Made by a program: the position numbers and the translations under genes. This document shows, one piece after another, positions 31,702-39,982 of a stretch of 64,000 bases of DNA. Within the stretch, counting starts at the first letter, position 1. The number at the start of each line of letters is the position of its first letter. The stretch is from Paenibacillus pasadenensis DSM 19293. Lineage in GTDB: Bacteria; Bacillota; Bacilli; Paenibacillales; Paenibacillaceae. The notes under the pieces were generated by a model. That model was given only the letters and a program-made list of their open reading frames with translations, was not told the origin of the DNA and searched no databases. The DNA lies in assembly GCF_000422485.1 (NCBI RefSeq), contig NZ_AULW01000051.1, forward strand, positions 1-64,000, given 5' to 3'.

Positions 31702-32133
31702 ATGAACATTGCGTTTTTCCTTCTTCCCAAAGCGGAAGTCATCACGCTCACGCAGGAAGCTACGCTGCGGCAGACGCTGGAGAAGATGGAGCATCATCGC
31801 TACACGGCGGTGCCGATCCTCGACGACAAGGGCGGCTACGCGGCTACCGTCACCGAGGGCGATCTGCTCTGGTTCATGAAGAACGAGAACCTCAGCTTCG
31901 AGCAGACGCATCGCGTCAGCCTCTCCGAGGTGCCGATGCGCGTGCGGCTGAAGCCGGTGCGCATCGACGCCAACATGGAGGACCTGATCTCGCTGGCCAA
32001 GATGCAGAACTTCGTGCCGGTCGTGGACGACATGAACCGGTTCATCGGCATCGTCCGCCGGAGCGACATCATCGATTATTGCGCCAAGGGCCTTTTCCGG
32101 GGCAAGGAAGAGACGGCCGCCGTAAAGGAATAG
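31702..32133 (+). CDS. CBS-domain protein
   Basis: 143 residues. It is a single CBS pair: ATLRQTLEKMEHHRYTAVPILDDKGGYAATVTEGDLLW (first) and NMEDLISLAKMQNFVPVVDDMNRFIGIVRRSDIIDY (second). Such stand-alone pairs often sense adenine nucleotides; nothing else is fused. ATG 31702 was chosen because GGAG lies 11 bases upstream; a GTG at 31690 is in frame. It is followed by a strong terminator. Confidence 0.85.
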   Translation: MNIAFFLLPKAEVITLTQEATLRQTLEKMEHHRYTAVPILDDKGGYAATVTEGDLLWFMKNENLSFEQTHRVSLSEVPMRVRLKPVRIDANMEDLISLAKMQNFVPVVDDMNRFIGIVRRSDIIDYCAKGLFRGKEETAAVKE

Positions 32134-32138
32134 CGTAG

Positions 32139-32176
32139 AACCGGATTTCCGCATCGGCGGAAATCCGGTTTTTTTC
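32139..32176 (+). terminator. Terminator after the CBS gene
   Basis: A perfect 14-bp stem (AACCGGATTTCCGC with GCGGAAATCCGGTT) around ATCG, followed by a T-run. Confidence 0.93.
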
Positions 32177-32230
32177 GTTTCGGCAGCGCCGTCCAAGGCG
32201 CCTTCCGCTCGCTTGCCGGCCTTGGATTTG

Positions 32231-32239
32231 TGGTATAAT
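32231..32239 (+). promoter_or_regulatory. yybS-gdpP-rplI-dnaB promoter
   Basis: TGG before TATAAT (32234-32239) is an extended -10 about 75 bases before yybS. A -35-like TTGCCG at 32213-32218 is only 15 bases away. Confidence 0.6.
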
Positions 32240-32312
32240 GGGTGGTAAAGCTTCTGGCCGGCCATGCCTAGGTCGGGCCAAGAGGAATCGCAGATTTGAG
32301 GTGAACGGGCTT

Positions 32313-33215
32313 TTGAAAACCGATGGGAAATCCATCCTCTGGAGCGTCGCCGCTCTCTTGCTGCTGCTCTCGATCGGAGTGCCGCTGCTGAACGTTCTGA
32401 CCATCGCCTTGCTGATGGTTCCATATGTCGTGCTCTACACGACGCTTTCCAAGCGCATGTTCGCCGCCCATTTGATTCCGGTGTGGCTGATCGTCTATCT
32501 CGTGGCCGGACCGGCTCCGCTGATCGTCGGCCTGTTCTTTCTCGTGCCCTCGATCGTCATGGGCCATTATTACCGTACCGGCAAGCCCGTACGCTCGCGG
32601 ATGACGGCGGTGCTCGTCAGCCTCGTCGCGATCGTGCTGCTCGAGCTGGTGCTGTTCGATCTCGTGCTGGACCTGTCGGTCATCGGCGCGCTGCAGGACC
32701 AGCTGCGCTCGGCTGCGAGCCGGGTCGCGAGCGAAGGGGTCATGAAGGACCTGTGGACGGCCGACATGGTCGACCAGCTCGTCGATTCCACCGTGCAGGT
32801 CATACCGCAGGCGCTGCTGCTGTCGGCCTTCCTGCTGACGGCGGTCGCCCAGTACGGATCGAGGATCGCGCTGCGCGCCTACGGCCTGCATCCGGCCGGC
32901 ATGCCGCCCGCCCGCGAGTGGCGGGTGCCGCGCATTCTCGTGACGTATTACCTGATCGCGCTGCTGCTCCAGCTGATCGTGCCGGCGGGAGACAGCTCGT
33001 TTCTGACGACGGCAGTGGCCAATCTCGTTCCGCTGCTGCGGTTCGTCTTCACCGTCCAGACGATCGGCTTCTTTTTCTTCCTGGCGCATCAGAAGCGCTG
33101 GCCGAAGGGCGTGCCGGCCTTCATCGGATTTCTCGTGCTGCTGTTCCCGCCCCTCAGTCTGATCGGCGTGCTGGACGCGGCGTTTCCGATCCGCAAGTCG
33201 TTCCAGAAACCTTGA
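32313..33215 (+). CDS. yybS: YybS family membrane protein (DUF2232)
   Basis: 300 residues from TTG 32313, chosen because GAGGTGA lies eight bases upstream; GTG 32301 is an alternative. The protein has about seven to eight hydrophobic segments, a putative transporter-like fold of the DUF2232 family, ending near LVLLFPPLSLIGVLDAAFP. Its function is unknown, but it stands immediately before gdpP and rplI throughout Bacillales. The gap to gdpP is only 15 bases. Confidence 0.85.
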   Translation: MKTDGKSILWSVAALLLLLSIGVPLLNVLTIALLMVPYVVLYTTLSKRMFAAHLIPVWLIVYLVAGPAPLIVGLFFLVPSIVMGHYYRTGKPVRSRMTAVLVSLVAIVLLELVLFDLVLDLSVIGALQDQLRSAASRVASEGVMKDLWTADMVDQLVDSTVQVIPQALLLSAFLLTAVAQYGSRIALRAYGLHPAGMPPAREWRVPRILVTYYLIALLLQLIVPAGDSSFLTTAVANLVPLLRFVFTVQTIGFFFFLAHQKRWPKGVPAFIGFLVLLFPPLSLIGVLDAAFPIRKSFQKP

Positions 33216-33230
33216 ACAGGGGCGTGACTT

Positions 33231-35192
33231 ATGCCTAGGAATCTACTCAAGCGCTGGCATGGCATGCACGGGATCGCATGGGCGGCCGCCCTCGTCCTGA
33301 TCGCCGCGGCGCTGATGGCCTACAATCTGGCTCTGGGCATCGCGGGACTGGTGCTGGCGGCCGGCTGCGGCTTCTACACGTACATGGCGGAGAGGGCGTT
33401 CCGCCGCGAGTTCAAGAACTATCTCGGGACGATGTCCTACCGCATCAAAAAAGTCGGGAGCGAGGTCATCCACGAGCTGCCTTTGGGCATTATTCTTTTC
33501 AATGATGAGCGCGTCGTGGAATGGCATAATCCGTTCGTAGCGAGCATGATGGAGGAGGAGTCGGTCATCGGCGTGCCGCTGATGGAGCTGTTCCCGACGC
33601 TGGCGCAGGCCAAGGACCGGCCCGGCAAGATGGAGATCGCGATCGGAGCCGACATCTACGAGCTGCTCTATCGTCCGGCGGAAAAGCTGCTGTACGTGCG
33701 AGACATCACGGAGATGTGGCAGCTCTCCAAGCAGTACGAGGAAGAGAAGCCGGCGCTCGGCATCGTCTTCATCGACAACCTCGACGAGGTGACCCAGTCG
33801 ATGGACGATCAGCAGCGCACGACGCTGCTCTCCCGCGTCACGTCCGAGATTACGGAATGGTCGCAGCGAGAGAACCTGTATCTCAAGCGGCTCAACTCCG
33901 ACCGGTTCCTGCTCATCACCGATCAGCAGGCGCTGCGCCAGCTTGAGCTGTCCAAGTTCATCATCCTCGACGAAGTGCGGGAGATGACCGGCGACCTCAA
34001 GATTCCGATGACGCTGAGCATCGGCTTCGCGGCCGGGGCGTCCAGCATTCAGGAGCTCGGCCAGTGGGCGCAGGTCAGCCTCGACATGGCGCTTGGCCGC
34101 GGCGGCGATCAGGCGGCGGTCAAGGTCGGCGAGCGGACCAGCTTCTACGGCGGCAAGTCCAACGCCGTCGAGAAGCGGACGCGGGTGCGGGCGCGCGTCG
34201 TCGCGCATGCGCTGCGGGACATGATCCGCGAGAGCGAGAAGGTCGTCATCGTCGGGCACAAGATGCCGGACATGGATGCGATCGGAGCCGCCGTCGGCGT
34301 GGCCAAGATGGCGTCCCATCTCGGCAAGGAAGCGTACATCGTGCTCGAGGGAATCAATCCCGCGATCCAGAAGATGATGGAGATGATCAAGGAGGACGAA
34401 CGGCTGTACCGCCGCTTCATCTCGCCGGAGCAGAGCCTCGCGCTCGTCGACGGCCGCACGCTCGTCGTCGTCGTCGACACGCACAAGGCTTCGATGCTCA
34501 AGGAGCCCCGGATTCTCAGCCAGACCGGTCGGATCGTCGTCGTCGACCATCACCGCCGGGGCGAGGAGTTCATCAGCCACGCGGTGCTCGTCTACATGGA
34601 GCCGTACGCCTCGTCGGCATGCGAGCTCGTGACGGAGCTGCTCCAATATATCCATGACCGCCTCGTGCTCGACATCCGCGAGGCGACGGTGCTGCTCGCG
34701 GGCATCACCGTCGACACGAAGAGCTTCGCGCTGCGGACCGGCGCGCGCACGTTCGAAGCGGCCTCGTTCCTGAGGCGCAACGGAGCGGACACCGCGATGG
34801 TGCAGCGGATGCTCAAGGAGGATCTGGAGGAATATCTCAAGAAAGCCGACATCATCAAGCATGCCGAAGTGCTGTACGGCCATGTCGCGCTGGCGGTGAC
34901 GGAGCCGGGCAAGCGCTACTCGCAGCTGCTGATCGCGCAGTCGGCCGATACGCTGCTCAACATGACGGGCATCTACGCGTCGTTCGTCATCGGCGAGCGC
35001 CAGGACGGCCTCGTCGGCATCAGCGCCCGCTCGCTGGGCCAGATGAACGTGCAGGTCGTCATGGAGCGCATGGGCGGAGGCGGCCATCTGACCAACGCCG
35101 CCTGCCAGCAGGAGGGCAGCGTCCAGGATGTCGAAGAGAAGCTGAAGCGCGTGCTGCAGCAAATTCATGAGGAAGAGGGGTTGTTCGAATGA
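33231..35192 (+). CDS. gdpP: Cyclic-di-AMP phosphodiesterase GdpP
   Basis: 653 residues. Two N-terminal membrane segments are followed by a PAS-like domain, a degenerate GGDEF domain and the DHH-DHHA1 phosphodiesterase. The metal-binding motifs are [15 protein letters not shown] and [11 protein letters not shown], and the DHHA1 end is [15 protein letters not shown]. GdpP hydrolyses c-di-AMP and thereby affects cell-wall and potassium balance. It overlaps rplI by four bases (ATGA), so the two are coupled. Confidence 0.95.
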   Translation: MPRNLLKRWHGMHGIAWAAALVLIAAALMAYNLALGIAGLVLAAGCGFYTYMAERAFRREFKNYLGTMSYRIKKVGSEVIHELPLGIILFNDERVVEWHNPFVASMMEEESVIGVPLMELFPTLAQAKDRPGKMEIAIGADIYELLYRPAEKLLYVRDITEMWQLSKQYEEEKPALGIVFIDNLDEVTQSMDDQQRTTLLSRVTSEITEWSQRENLYLKRLNSDRFLLITDQQALRQLELSKFIILDEVREMTGDLKIPMTLSIGFAAGASSIQELGQWAQVSLDMALGRGGDQAAVKVGERTSFYGGKSNAVEKRTRVRARVVAHALRDMIRESEKVVIVGHKMPDMDAIGAAVGVAKMASHLGKEAYIVLEGINPAIQKMMEMIKEDERLYRRFISPEQSLALVDGRTLVVVVDTHKASMLKEPRILSQTGRIVVVDHHRRGEEFISHAVLVYMEPYASSACELVTELLQYIHDRLVLDIREATVLLAGITVDTKSFALRTGARTFEAASFLRRNGADTAMVQRMLKEDLEEYLKKADIIKHAEVLYGHVALAVTEPGKRYSQLLIAQSADTLLNMTGIYASFVIGERQDGLVGISARSLGQMNVQVVMERMGGGGHLTNAACQQEGSVQDVEEKLKRVLQQIHEEEGLFE

Positions 35193-35635
35193 AGGTCATC
35201 TTTTTGCAGGATGTAAAGGGACAGGGCAAACGCGGCGAGGTCAAGGAAGTATCGGAAGGGTACGTCCGCAACTTCCTGCTGCCGAAAGGCCTCGTAAAAC
35301 CGGCGGAAGCGGGCAACATCAAGACGCTGGAGATGCAGAAGGCGTCGGAGGAGAAGCGCAAGGCTCAGGAGAAGGCCGACGCCGAGGCGCTGGCCGCCAA
35401 GCTGGAGCAGGTCACCGTCGTCGTCCGGACGAAGGCCGGCGAAGGGGGCCGGCTGTTCGGCGCGATCACGACCAAGCAGATCGCCGAGGCGCTGGAGAAG
35501 CAGGAGGGCATCAAGCTCGACAAGCGCAAGCTCGAGCTGCCGGAGCCGATCCGCTCGCTCGGCTTCACGAATCTGGACGTCAAGCTGCACCCGCAGGTGA
35601 AGGGCAAGCTGAAGGTCCAGGCGGCCGAAGAATGA
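35189..35635 (+). CDS. rplI: 50S ribosomal protein L9
   Basis: 148 residues, the standard length. The N-terminal domain [21 protein letters not shown]...[10 protein letters not shown] is diagnostic. A long central helix and a C-terminal rRNA-binding domain follow. L9 binds 23S rRNA and helps keep frame. It starts inside the last codons of gdpP; dnaB follows 19 bases later. Confidence 0.97.
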   Translation: MKVIFLQDVKGQGKRGEVKEVSEGYVRNFLLPKGLVKPAEAGNIKTLEMQKASEEKRKAQEKADAEALAAKLEQVTVVVRTKAGEGGRLFGAITTKQIAEALEKQEGIKLDKRKLELPEPIRSLGFTNLDVKLHPQVKGKLKVQAAEE

Positions 35636-35654
35636 GAACGGAGGCGCAGGCGGG

Positions 35655-37010
35655 ATGAGTCAAGACGGCTTGATGTTCGACCGGGTCCCCCCTCAAAATC
35701 TCGAAGCCGAGCAGGCCGTGCTGGGCGCCGTCCTGCTGCAGGCCGAAGCGCTGATCACGGCGATGGAAAAAGTCCGCCCCGAGGACTTCTACCTGAGCTC
35801 GCATCAGCTCATCTTCGAGGCGATGATCGAGCTTGGCGAGAACAATCAGCCGATCGACCTCGTGACGCTCACCGCCTATCTGAGCGACCGCTCGCAGCTG
35901 GAGGAGGTCGGCGGCGTCAGCTACCTGGCCAAGCTGGCGAGCGTCGTGCCGACGGCGGCCAACGTGGAGCACTACGCCCAGATCGTCGAGGAGAAGTCGA
36001 TGCTGCGGCGCCTGATCCGCACGGCGACGACGATCGTCTCCGACGGCTATGGGGCGACGGACGACATCGGCCTCATGCTCAGCGAGGCGGAGCAGCGCAT
36101 CATGGAGATCGCCAACCGGCGCTCCAGCAGCGGCTTCGTCTCCATCCGCGACGTGCTGATGGAAGTGTTCGAGCGCGTCGAGTTCCTTTATACGAACAAA
36201 GGCGGATCGACGGGAATTCCGTCGGGCTTCGTCGATCTCGACAAGATGACGAGCGGCTTCCAGCGCAGCGACCTCATCATCGTGGCCGCGCGTCCCTCTG
36301 TCGGCAAGACGGCGTTCGCGCTCAACATCGCCCAGAACGTCGGCGTGCGCGCCCGCGAGACAGTGGCGATCTTCTCGCTCGAGATGAGCGCGGCGCAGCT
36401 CGTGCAGCGTATGGTGTGCGCGGAGTCCAACGTCGACGCCGGCCGCATGCGGACGGGCTTCCTCGAGGGCGACGACTGGGAAAAGCTGACGATGGCGATC
36501 GGCGCCTTGTCCGAGGCGGAGATCTATATCGACGATACGCCGGGCATCACGGTCAGCGACATCCGCGCCAAATGCCGGCGGCTCAAGAAGGAGCGCAACC
36601 TCGGCATGATCCTGATCGACTACCTGCAGCTCATCCAGGGCCGCGGCAAGGCCGGGGAGAACCGCCAGCAGGAGGTTTCCGAGATCTCCCGTACGCTCAA
36701 GCAGATCGCGCGCGAGCTCGAGGTGCCGGTCATCGCGCTGTCGCAGCTGAGCCGGGGCGTCGAGCAGCGCCAGGACAAGCGGCCGATGATGAGCGACCTT
36801 CGCGAATCCGGCTCGATCGAGCAGGACGCCGACATCGTCGCGTTCCTGTACCGGGACGACTACTACGACAAGGAAACCGAGAAGAAGAACATCATCGAGA
36901 TCATTATCGCCAAGCAGCGTAACGGTCCCGTAGGCACGGTGGAGCTCGCTTTCCTCAAGAATTTCAATAAATTTGTTAGCTTGGATCGTACTCACGAGCC
37001 AGCATCATAG
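35655..37010 (+). CDS. dnaB: Replicative DNA helicase DnaB (DnaC in Bacillus)
   Basis: 451 residues. The N-terminal domain (about 1-105) starts with DRVPPQNLEAEQAVLGAVLL. The RecA-like helicase domain has Walker A ARPSVGKTAFALNIA, FSLEMSAAQLVQRM, and Walker B MILIDYLQLI. It is the hexameric ring helicase of the replisome. The last seven codons (R-T-H-E-P-A-S) and the stop are encoded by the first unit of a 43-bp repeat array, so the very C-terminus may have been altered by the repeat. GGAGG precedes the ATG by 11 bases. Confidence 0.96.
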   Translation: MSQDGLMFDRVPPQNLEAEQAVLGAVLLQAEALITAMEKVRPEDFYLSSHQLIFEAMIELGENNQPIDLVTLTAYLSDRSQLEEVGGVSYLAKLASVVPTAANVEHYAQIVEEKSMLRRLIRTATTIVSDGYGATDDIGLMLSEAEQRIMEIANRRSSSGFVSIRDVLMEVFERVEFLYTNKGGSTGIPSGFVDLDKMTSGFQRSDLIIVAARPSVGKTAFALNIAQNVGVRARETVAIFSLEMSAAQLVQRMVCAESNVDAGRMRTGFLEGDDWEKLTMAIGALSEAEIYIDDTPGITVSDIRAKCRRLKKERNLGMILIDYLQLIQGRGKAGENRQQEVSEISRTLKQIARELEVPVIALSQLSRGVEQRQDKRPMMSDLRESGSIEQDADIVAFLYRDDYYDKETEKKNIIEIIIAKQRNGPVGTVELAFLKNFNKFVSLDRTHEPAS

Positions 37011-37140
37011 GCTCGTGAGTACGATCAGTCGAACTCACAGCCCGCATCATAATCTCGTGAGTACGATCAGTCGAACTCACGAGCCGGCATCATAATCTCA
37101 TGAGTACGATCAGTCGAACTCACGACCCGGCATCATAGGC
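36984..37140. repeat. 43-bp tandem palindromic repeat array at the dnaB 3' end
   Basis: Three full units (36990-37032, 37033-37074, 37075-37117) and a partial fourth (from 37118) each run ACTCACGAGCC-GCATCATA-(CT)CGTGAGTACGATCAGTCGA with few changes. The first unit forms a perfect 17-bp stem: 36984-37000 pairs with 37010-37026 around a nine-base loop, over the dnaB stop codon. Later units have lost part of the pairing. There are no spacers, so it is not CRISPR. Confidence 0.92.
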
Positions 37141-37149
37141 ACTCGATCC

Positions 37150-37184
37150 AACCGGCCGGTCCTTCTGGACCCGGCCGGTTTTTT
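37150..37184 (+). terminator. Terminator of the yybS-dnaB operon
   Basis: AACCGGCCGG pairs with CCGGCCGGTT, with GTCC/GGAC continuing the stem, followed by TTTT. Confidence 0.85.
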
Positions 37185-37229
37185 CGCTTCTCTCGCTGCC
37201 GGGGCCGCATGCGGACCGGAAAACGTCTA

Positions 37230-37273
37230 TTTTCCGAACAATGATTCTTCCCTAACAAGGATTGTTCGCCTTT
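37230..37273. promoter_or_regulatory. PurR operator (two inverted PurBoxes) upstream of purA
   Basis: TTTTCCGAACAAT (37230-37242) and its inverted partner ATTGTTCGCCTTT (37261-37273) match the Bacillus PurBox consensus AWWWCCGAACWWT in the known inverted arrangement, with 18 bases between the boxes. They end five bases before the purA -35. This predicts repression by a PurR-family protein, relieved by PRPP. Confidence 0.8.
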
Positions 37274-37277
37274 CTAG

Positions 37278-37306
37278 TTGACATGCCATGGCAGGGCTGA
37301 TACACT
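37278..37306 (+). promoter_or_regulatory. purA promoter
   Basis: A perfect -35 TTGACA (37278-37283) and a -10 TACACT (37301-37306) with 17-base spacing. Confidence 0.88.
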
Positions 37307-37433
37307 GGGATTGCTGCTTTCGGACCGCCTCCGTACTTGCGCGTGGTAACGTGTCACAGCGCCGTATGGCATTCCGGGCGGATGAGAACGATAAAAGCAG
37401 CAAATTCCAAGCAAGCAAAGCGGAGGTATGATC

Positions 37434-38720
37434 ATGTCTACGGTTGTTGTTGTCGGCACGCAGTGGGGAGACGAAGGAAAAGGCAAGATTACCGACTATC
37501 TGGCCGACGGCGCGGAAGTGGTCGCCCGTTATCAAGGCGGCAACAACGCCGGTCACACCATTCTCATCGACAACAAGAAATACAAGCTGACGATGATTCC
37601 ATCCGGCATTTTCAATCATAATAAAACCTGCGTCATCGGCAACGGGATGGTCATCAATCCGGCTGCCCTGCTCGACGAGATCGACTATATCCACGAAAAC
37701 GGCTTCTCCACCGAGAACCTGAAAATCAGCGACCGCGCGCATGTCATCATGCCGTACCATCTCGTGCTCGACGGGCTCGAGGAGGACAGCAAGGGCGACA
37801 ACAAGATCGGCACGACGCGCAAGGGCATCGGCCCTTGTTACATGGACAAGGCTGCCCGCAACGGCATCCGCATCGCCGATCTGATGGACGCGGAGGAGTT
37901 CGAGAGCAAGCTGCGCCGCCTCGTCGCCGAGAAGAACCATGTCATCCAGCAAGTGTACAGCGGCGAGACGCTGGACGCCGACGCCATCCTGGCGGACTAC
38001 CTCAAGTATGCGGAGCGCCTGCGTCCGTACGTGACGGACACCTCGGTCGTCCTGAACGACGCGATCGACACCGGCAAGCGCGTGTTGTTCGAGGGCGCGC
38101 AGGGCGTCATGCTCGACATCGACCAAGGCACTTATCCGTACGTCACGTCGTCCAATCCGACGGCTGGCGGCGTGTGCATCGGCTCGGGCGTCGGCCCGTC
38201 CAAAATCCAGCAGGTCATCGGCGTCGCCAAAGCCTATACGACCCGCGTCGGCGACGGCCCGTTCCCGACCGAGCTGCATGACGCCATCGGCGACCAGATC
38301 CGCGAGACCGGCCATGAATACGGCACCGTAACGGGCCGTCCGCGCCGCGTCGGCTGGTTCGACACGGTCGTCGTCCGCCACGCCCGCCGCGTCAGCGGCA
38401 TCACCGGGCTGTCGCTCAACTCGCTCGACGTCATGACCGGCCTCGAGACGGTCAAGATCTGCACCGGCTACAAGCTGCGCGGCGAGATCATCGAGCACTA
38501 CCCGGCCAGCCTCAAGCTGCTTTCCGAATGCGAGGCCGTCTACGAGGAGCTCCCAGGCTGGAACGAGGACATCTCCGGCGCCAAGACGCTGGACGACCTG
38601 CCGGCCAATACGCGCCGCTACGTCGAGCGCGTCTCCGAGCTGACGGGCATCCCGATCGCGATCTTCTCCGTCGGCCGCAACCGCGAGCAGACGAATCCGG
38701 TCCGTCCGATCTACGAATAG
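37434..38720 (+). CDS. purA: Adenylosuccinate synthetase
   Basis: 428 residues. It joins IMP and aspartate using GTP, the first committed step to AMP. The P-loop-like [15 protein letters not shown] lies at the start, with the catalytic Asp13 and His41 region (GGNNAGHTI), TTRKGIGP and the C-terminal GVGPSRT-like segments present. ATG 37434 was preferred to ATG 37428 because GGAGG is then at proper spacing. It is monocistronic, with its own PurR-type operator and terminator. Confidence 0.97.
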   Translation: MSTVVVVGTQWGDEGKGKITDYLADGAEVVARYQGGNNAGHTILIDNKKYKLTMIPSGIFNHNKTCVIGNGMVINPAALLDEIDYIHENGFSTENLKISDRAHVIMPYHLVLDGLEEDSKGDNKIGTTRKGIGPCYMDKAARNGIRIADLMDAEEFESKLRRLVAEKNHVIQQVYSGETLDADAILADYLKYAERLRPYVTDTSVVLNDAIDTGKRVLFEGAQGVMLDIDQGTYPYVTSSNPTAGGVCIGSGVGPSKIQQVIGVAKAYTTRVGDGPFPTELHDAIGDQIRETGHEYGTVTGRPRRVGWFDTVVVRHARRVSGITGLSLNSLDVMTGLETVKICTGYKLRGEIIEHYPASLKLLSECEAVYEELPGWNEDISGAKTLDDLPANTRRYVERVSELTGIPIAIFSVGRNREQTNPVRPIYE

Positions 38721-38732
38721 GCCGCTTCGGCC

Positions 38733-38770
38733 GAGCCGCTGCTTCCCTACCGGAAGCGGCGGCTCTTTTT
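38733..38770 (+). terminator. Terminator of purA
   Basis: GAGCCGCTGCTTCC pairs with GGAAGCGGCGGCTC around CTACC, followed by TTTTT. Confidence 0.93.
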
Positions 38771-38855
38771 GTTCCGGAAAAATAGAGAGAATGCGTCGCA
38801 GCGCCCTTGCCCATACTGATAGAGAGCAGCAGAGCGAGGGAGGAGGACTCATTCC

Positions 38856-39548
38856 ATGAACATGAAAAAGACGGCCGCCTGGCTCGGAAAGCTGGCGGCG
38901 GGCGCGCTGCTCGTAAGCGTGCTGTCGATCTGGACGACCGGGTATATCGTGACCAGCTACGTGGAGGTGCTGCTGAAGCAGTTCCACATCCCGCTGCAGA
39001 TGCAGCCGATGTCGATGAGCGGGGTATGGGGGGCGTTGTGGGGAGCCGATTCGGCGGCCGAGCCGGCCTTTGCGCCGACAGGCCCACCGGAGCCGTCGCC
39101 GTCTCCAGCCGGCGAGGCGACACCTGCGCCTCAAGGCGGCAGCGGCGATGGAGATCCGGCGGCTGGCGGAATTCCGGCCGATCCGTCGGCGACCGACGGG
39201 GGAGCGCAGGATCCGGCCTGGCAGCCGGAAGGGTCGGAAGCTCCGGACGTCAGCGGGCCGTCTTCGTCCGGCTGGCCAGAAAGCGGAGGCGGCTCCTCCG
39301 GCACCGGCGGAGCCGACGGGCTTTCCGGCGCCGGCGGCCTGGACGACGGCTGGCCGTCCGGGCAAGCGGAGCCGGGAGCGACGGGACCCTCTTCGGGGGG
39401 CCCGCAGCCGTCGTCCTCTCCCGTTCCCAGTCCGGGAGCGGAAGAGACCGATCCGGCGGTATCCGGGACGAGTCCGGCGCCATCCCCAGGCAGTCGGAGC
39501 GAGCCGGATGCCCTTCCTTCCTGGAAAATGCAGCCGCAGAACATGTAG
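38856..39548 (+). CDS. Membrane-anchored low-complexity protein of unknown function
   Basis: 230 residues. A basic N-terminus (MNMKKTAAWLGK) and one hydrophobic segment (about 12-32) are followed by a short amphipathic stretch and then about 160 residues of Pro/Ser/Gly/Ala/Glu/Asp-rich sequence without a recognised domain. The layout suggests an exported, membrane-tethered protein with a long disordered tail. GGAGGACT precedes the ATG by nine bases, and a terminator follows, so a real gene is likely. I do not recognise the family. Confidence 0.62.
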   Translation: MNMKKTAAWLGKLAAGALLVSVLSIWTTGYIVTSYVEVLLKQFHIPLQMQPMSMSGVWGALWGADSAAEPAFAPTGPPEPSPSPAGEATPAPQGGSGDGDPAAGGIPADPSATDGGAQDPAWQPEGSEAPDVSGPSSSGWPESGGGSSGTGGADGLSGAGGLDDGWPSGQAEPGATGPSSGGPQPSSSPVPSPGAEETDPAVSGTSPAPSPGSRSEPDALPSWKMQPQNM

Positions 39549-39595
39549 GCGAAAGGATAAGTAATCCTTTAGAATACTCAGTATTGCTAAAGTCG

Positions 39596-39620
39596 AACGC
39601 CTCCGTTTCGGAGGCGTTTT
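39596..39620 (+). terminator. Terminator of the low-complexity protein gene
   Basis: AACGCCTC pairs with GAGGCGTT around CGTTTCG, followed by TT. Confidence 0.7.
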
Positions 39621-39689
39621 CGGCTTGACCGCTTCCCCTGCTGAAGCCCGACCCCAGGCTGCGCCAAGCTCATGCAAAGCATCCCCCAA

Positions 39690-39744
39690 TTATGGAAGCG
39701 GATTCGCAGGCAAGGGTTCCATAACCGATTGCCGCAAAGCCTGC
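39690..39744. other. Interlocked inverted repeats (possible structured RNA)
   Basis: TTATGGAA (39690-39697) is complementary to TTCCATAA (39717-39724), and GCAGGC (39706-39711) to GCCTGC (39739-39744). The two stems cross, so they would form a pseudoknot or two alternative folds. I compared it by eye with the c-di-AMP (ydaO) motif and saw no match in order. Confidence 0.35.
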
Positions 39745-39833
39745 CTCCCGGCTCGATCGTCTAGAAATCAGCGCCTGTCGCATCCTGTCGATCAATTCTG
39801 AAAAAAGTTTAATCCGCTGTGGCCGAGAAGCGG

Positions 39834-39863
39834 TTGAACGGGCAAAACGGGCTATGGTAAAGT
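39834..39863 (+). promoter_or_regulatory. M23 peptidase gene promoter
   Basis: TTGAAC (39834-39839) and TAAAGT (39858-39863) with 18-base spacing; the -10 also has the TGG of an extended -10. Confidence 0.6.
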
Positions 39864-39868
39864 AAGAA

Positions 39869-39904
39869 ACGAATTCTTCCTCAGGGGAGGATTCGTCGTT
39901 TTTT
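39869..39904 (+). terminator. Leader hairpin with T-run before the M23 gene
   Basis: ACGAATTCTTCC and GGGAGGATTCGT pair with a slight mismatch around TCAG, followed by a T-run. It begins about six bases after the -10, so it would be at the very start of the transcript. It could attenuate the M23 gene. Confidence 0.6.
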
Positions 39905-39982
39905 GCCGACGGCGGCTGCCGGAGGCGAAAAGCACGGGGAACGAAGCCGAAGCAAGCGAGCATACGACAGAAGGAGCACACC

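Larger units (their letters stand above)
37141..37433. other. purA upstream region
   Basis: It contains the dnaB-operon terminator (37150-37184), a PurR-type operator (37230-37273), a strong promoter (37278-37306) and a leader of about 120 bases before purA with no obvious structure. Confidence 0.6.
39549..39982. other. Region before the M23 peptidase gene
   Basis: These 434 bases hold a terminator (39596-39620), interlocked inverted repeats (39690-39744), a promoter (39834-39863) and a terminator-like leader hairpin (39869-39904). No coding frame is convincing. Confidence 0.5.

Noticed and set aside
31678-32424. A 248-codon minus-strand frame opposite the CBS gene
   Set aside because: Shadow frame crossing a strong terminator and a promoter; no motif.
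36984-37140. CRISPR array
   Set aside because: The units are contiguous with no unique spacers, and no cas genes are present.
39690-39744. A c-di-AMP (ydaO-type) riboswitch before the M23 gene
   Set aside because: GGAACCC and CGAATCCG appear on the minus strand, but the order and the GGGGTTAATC-like core do not match the known motif.
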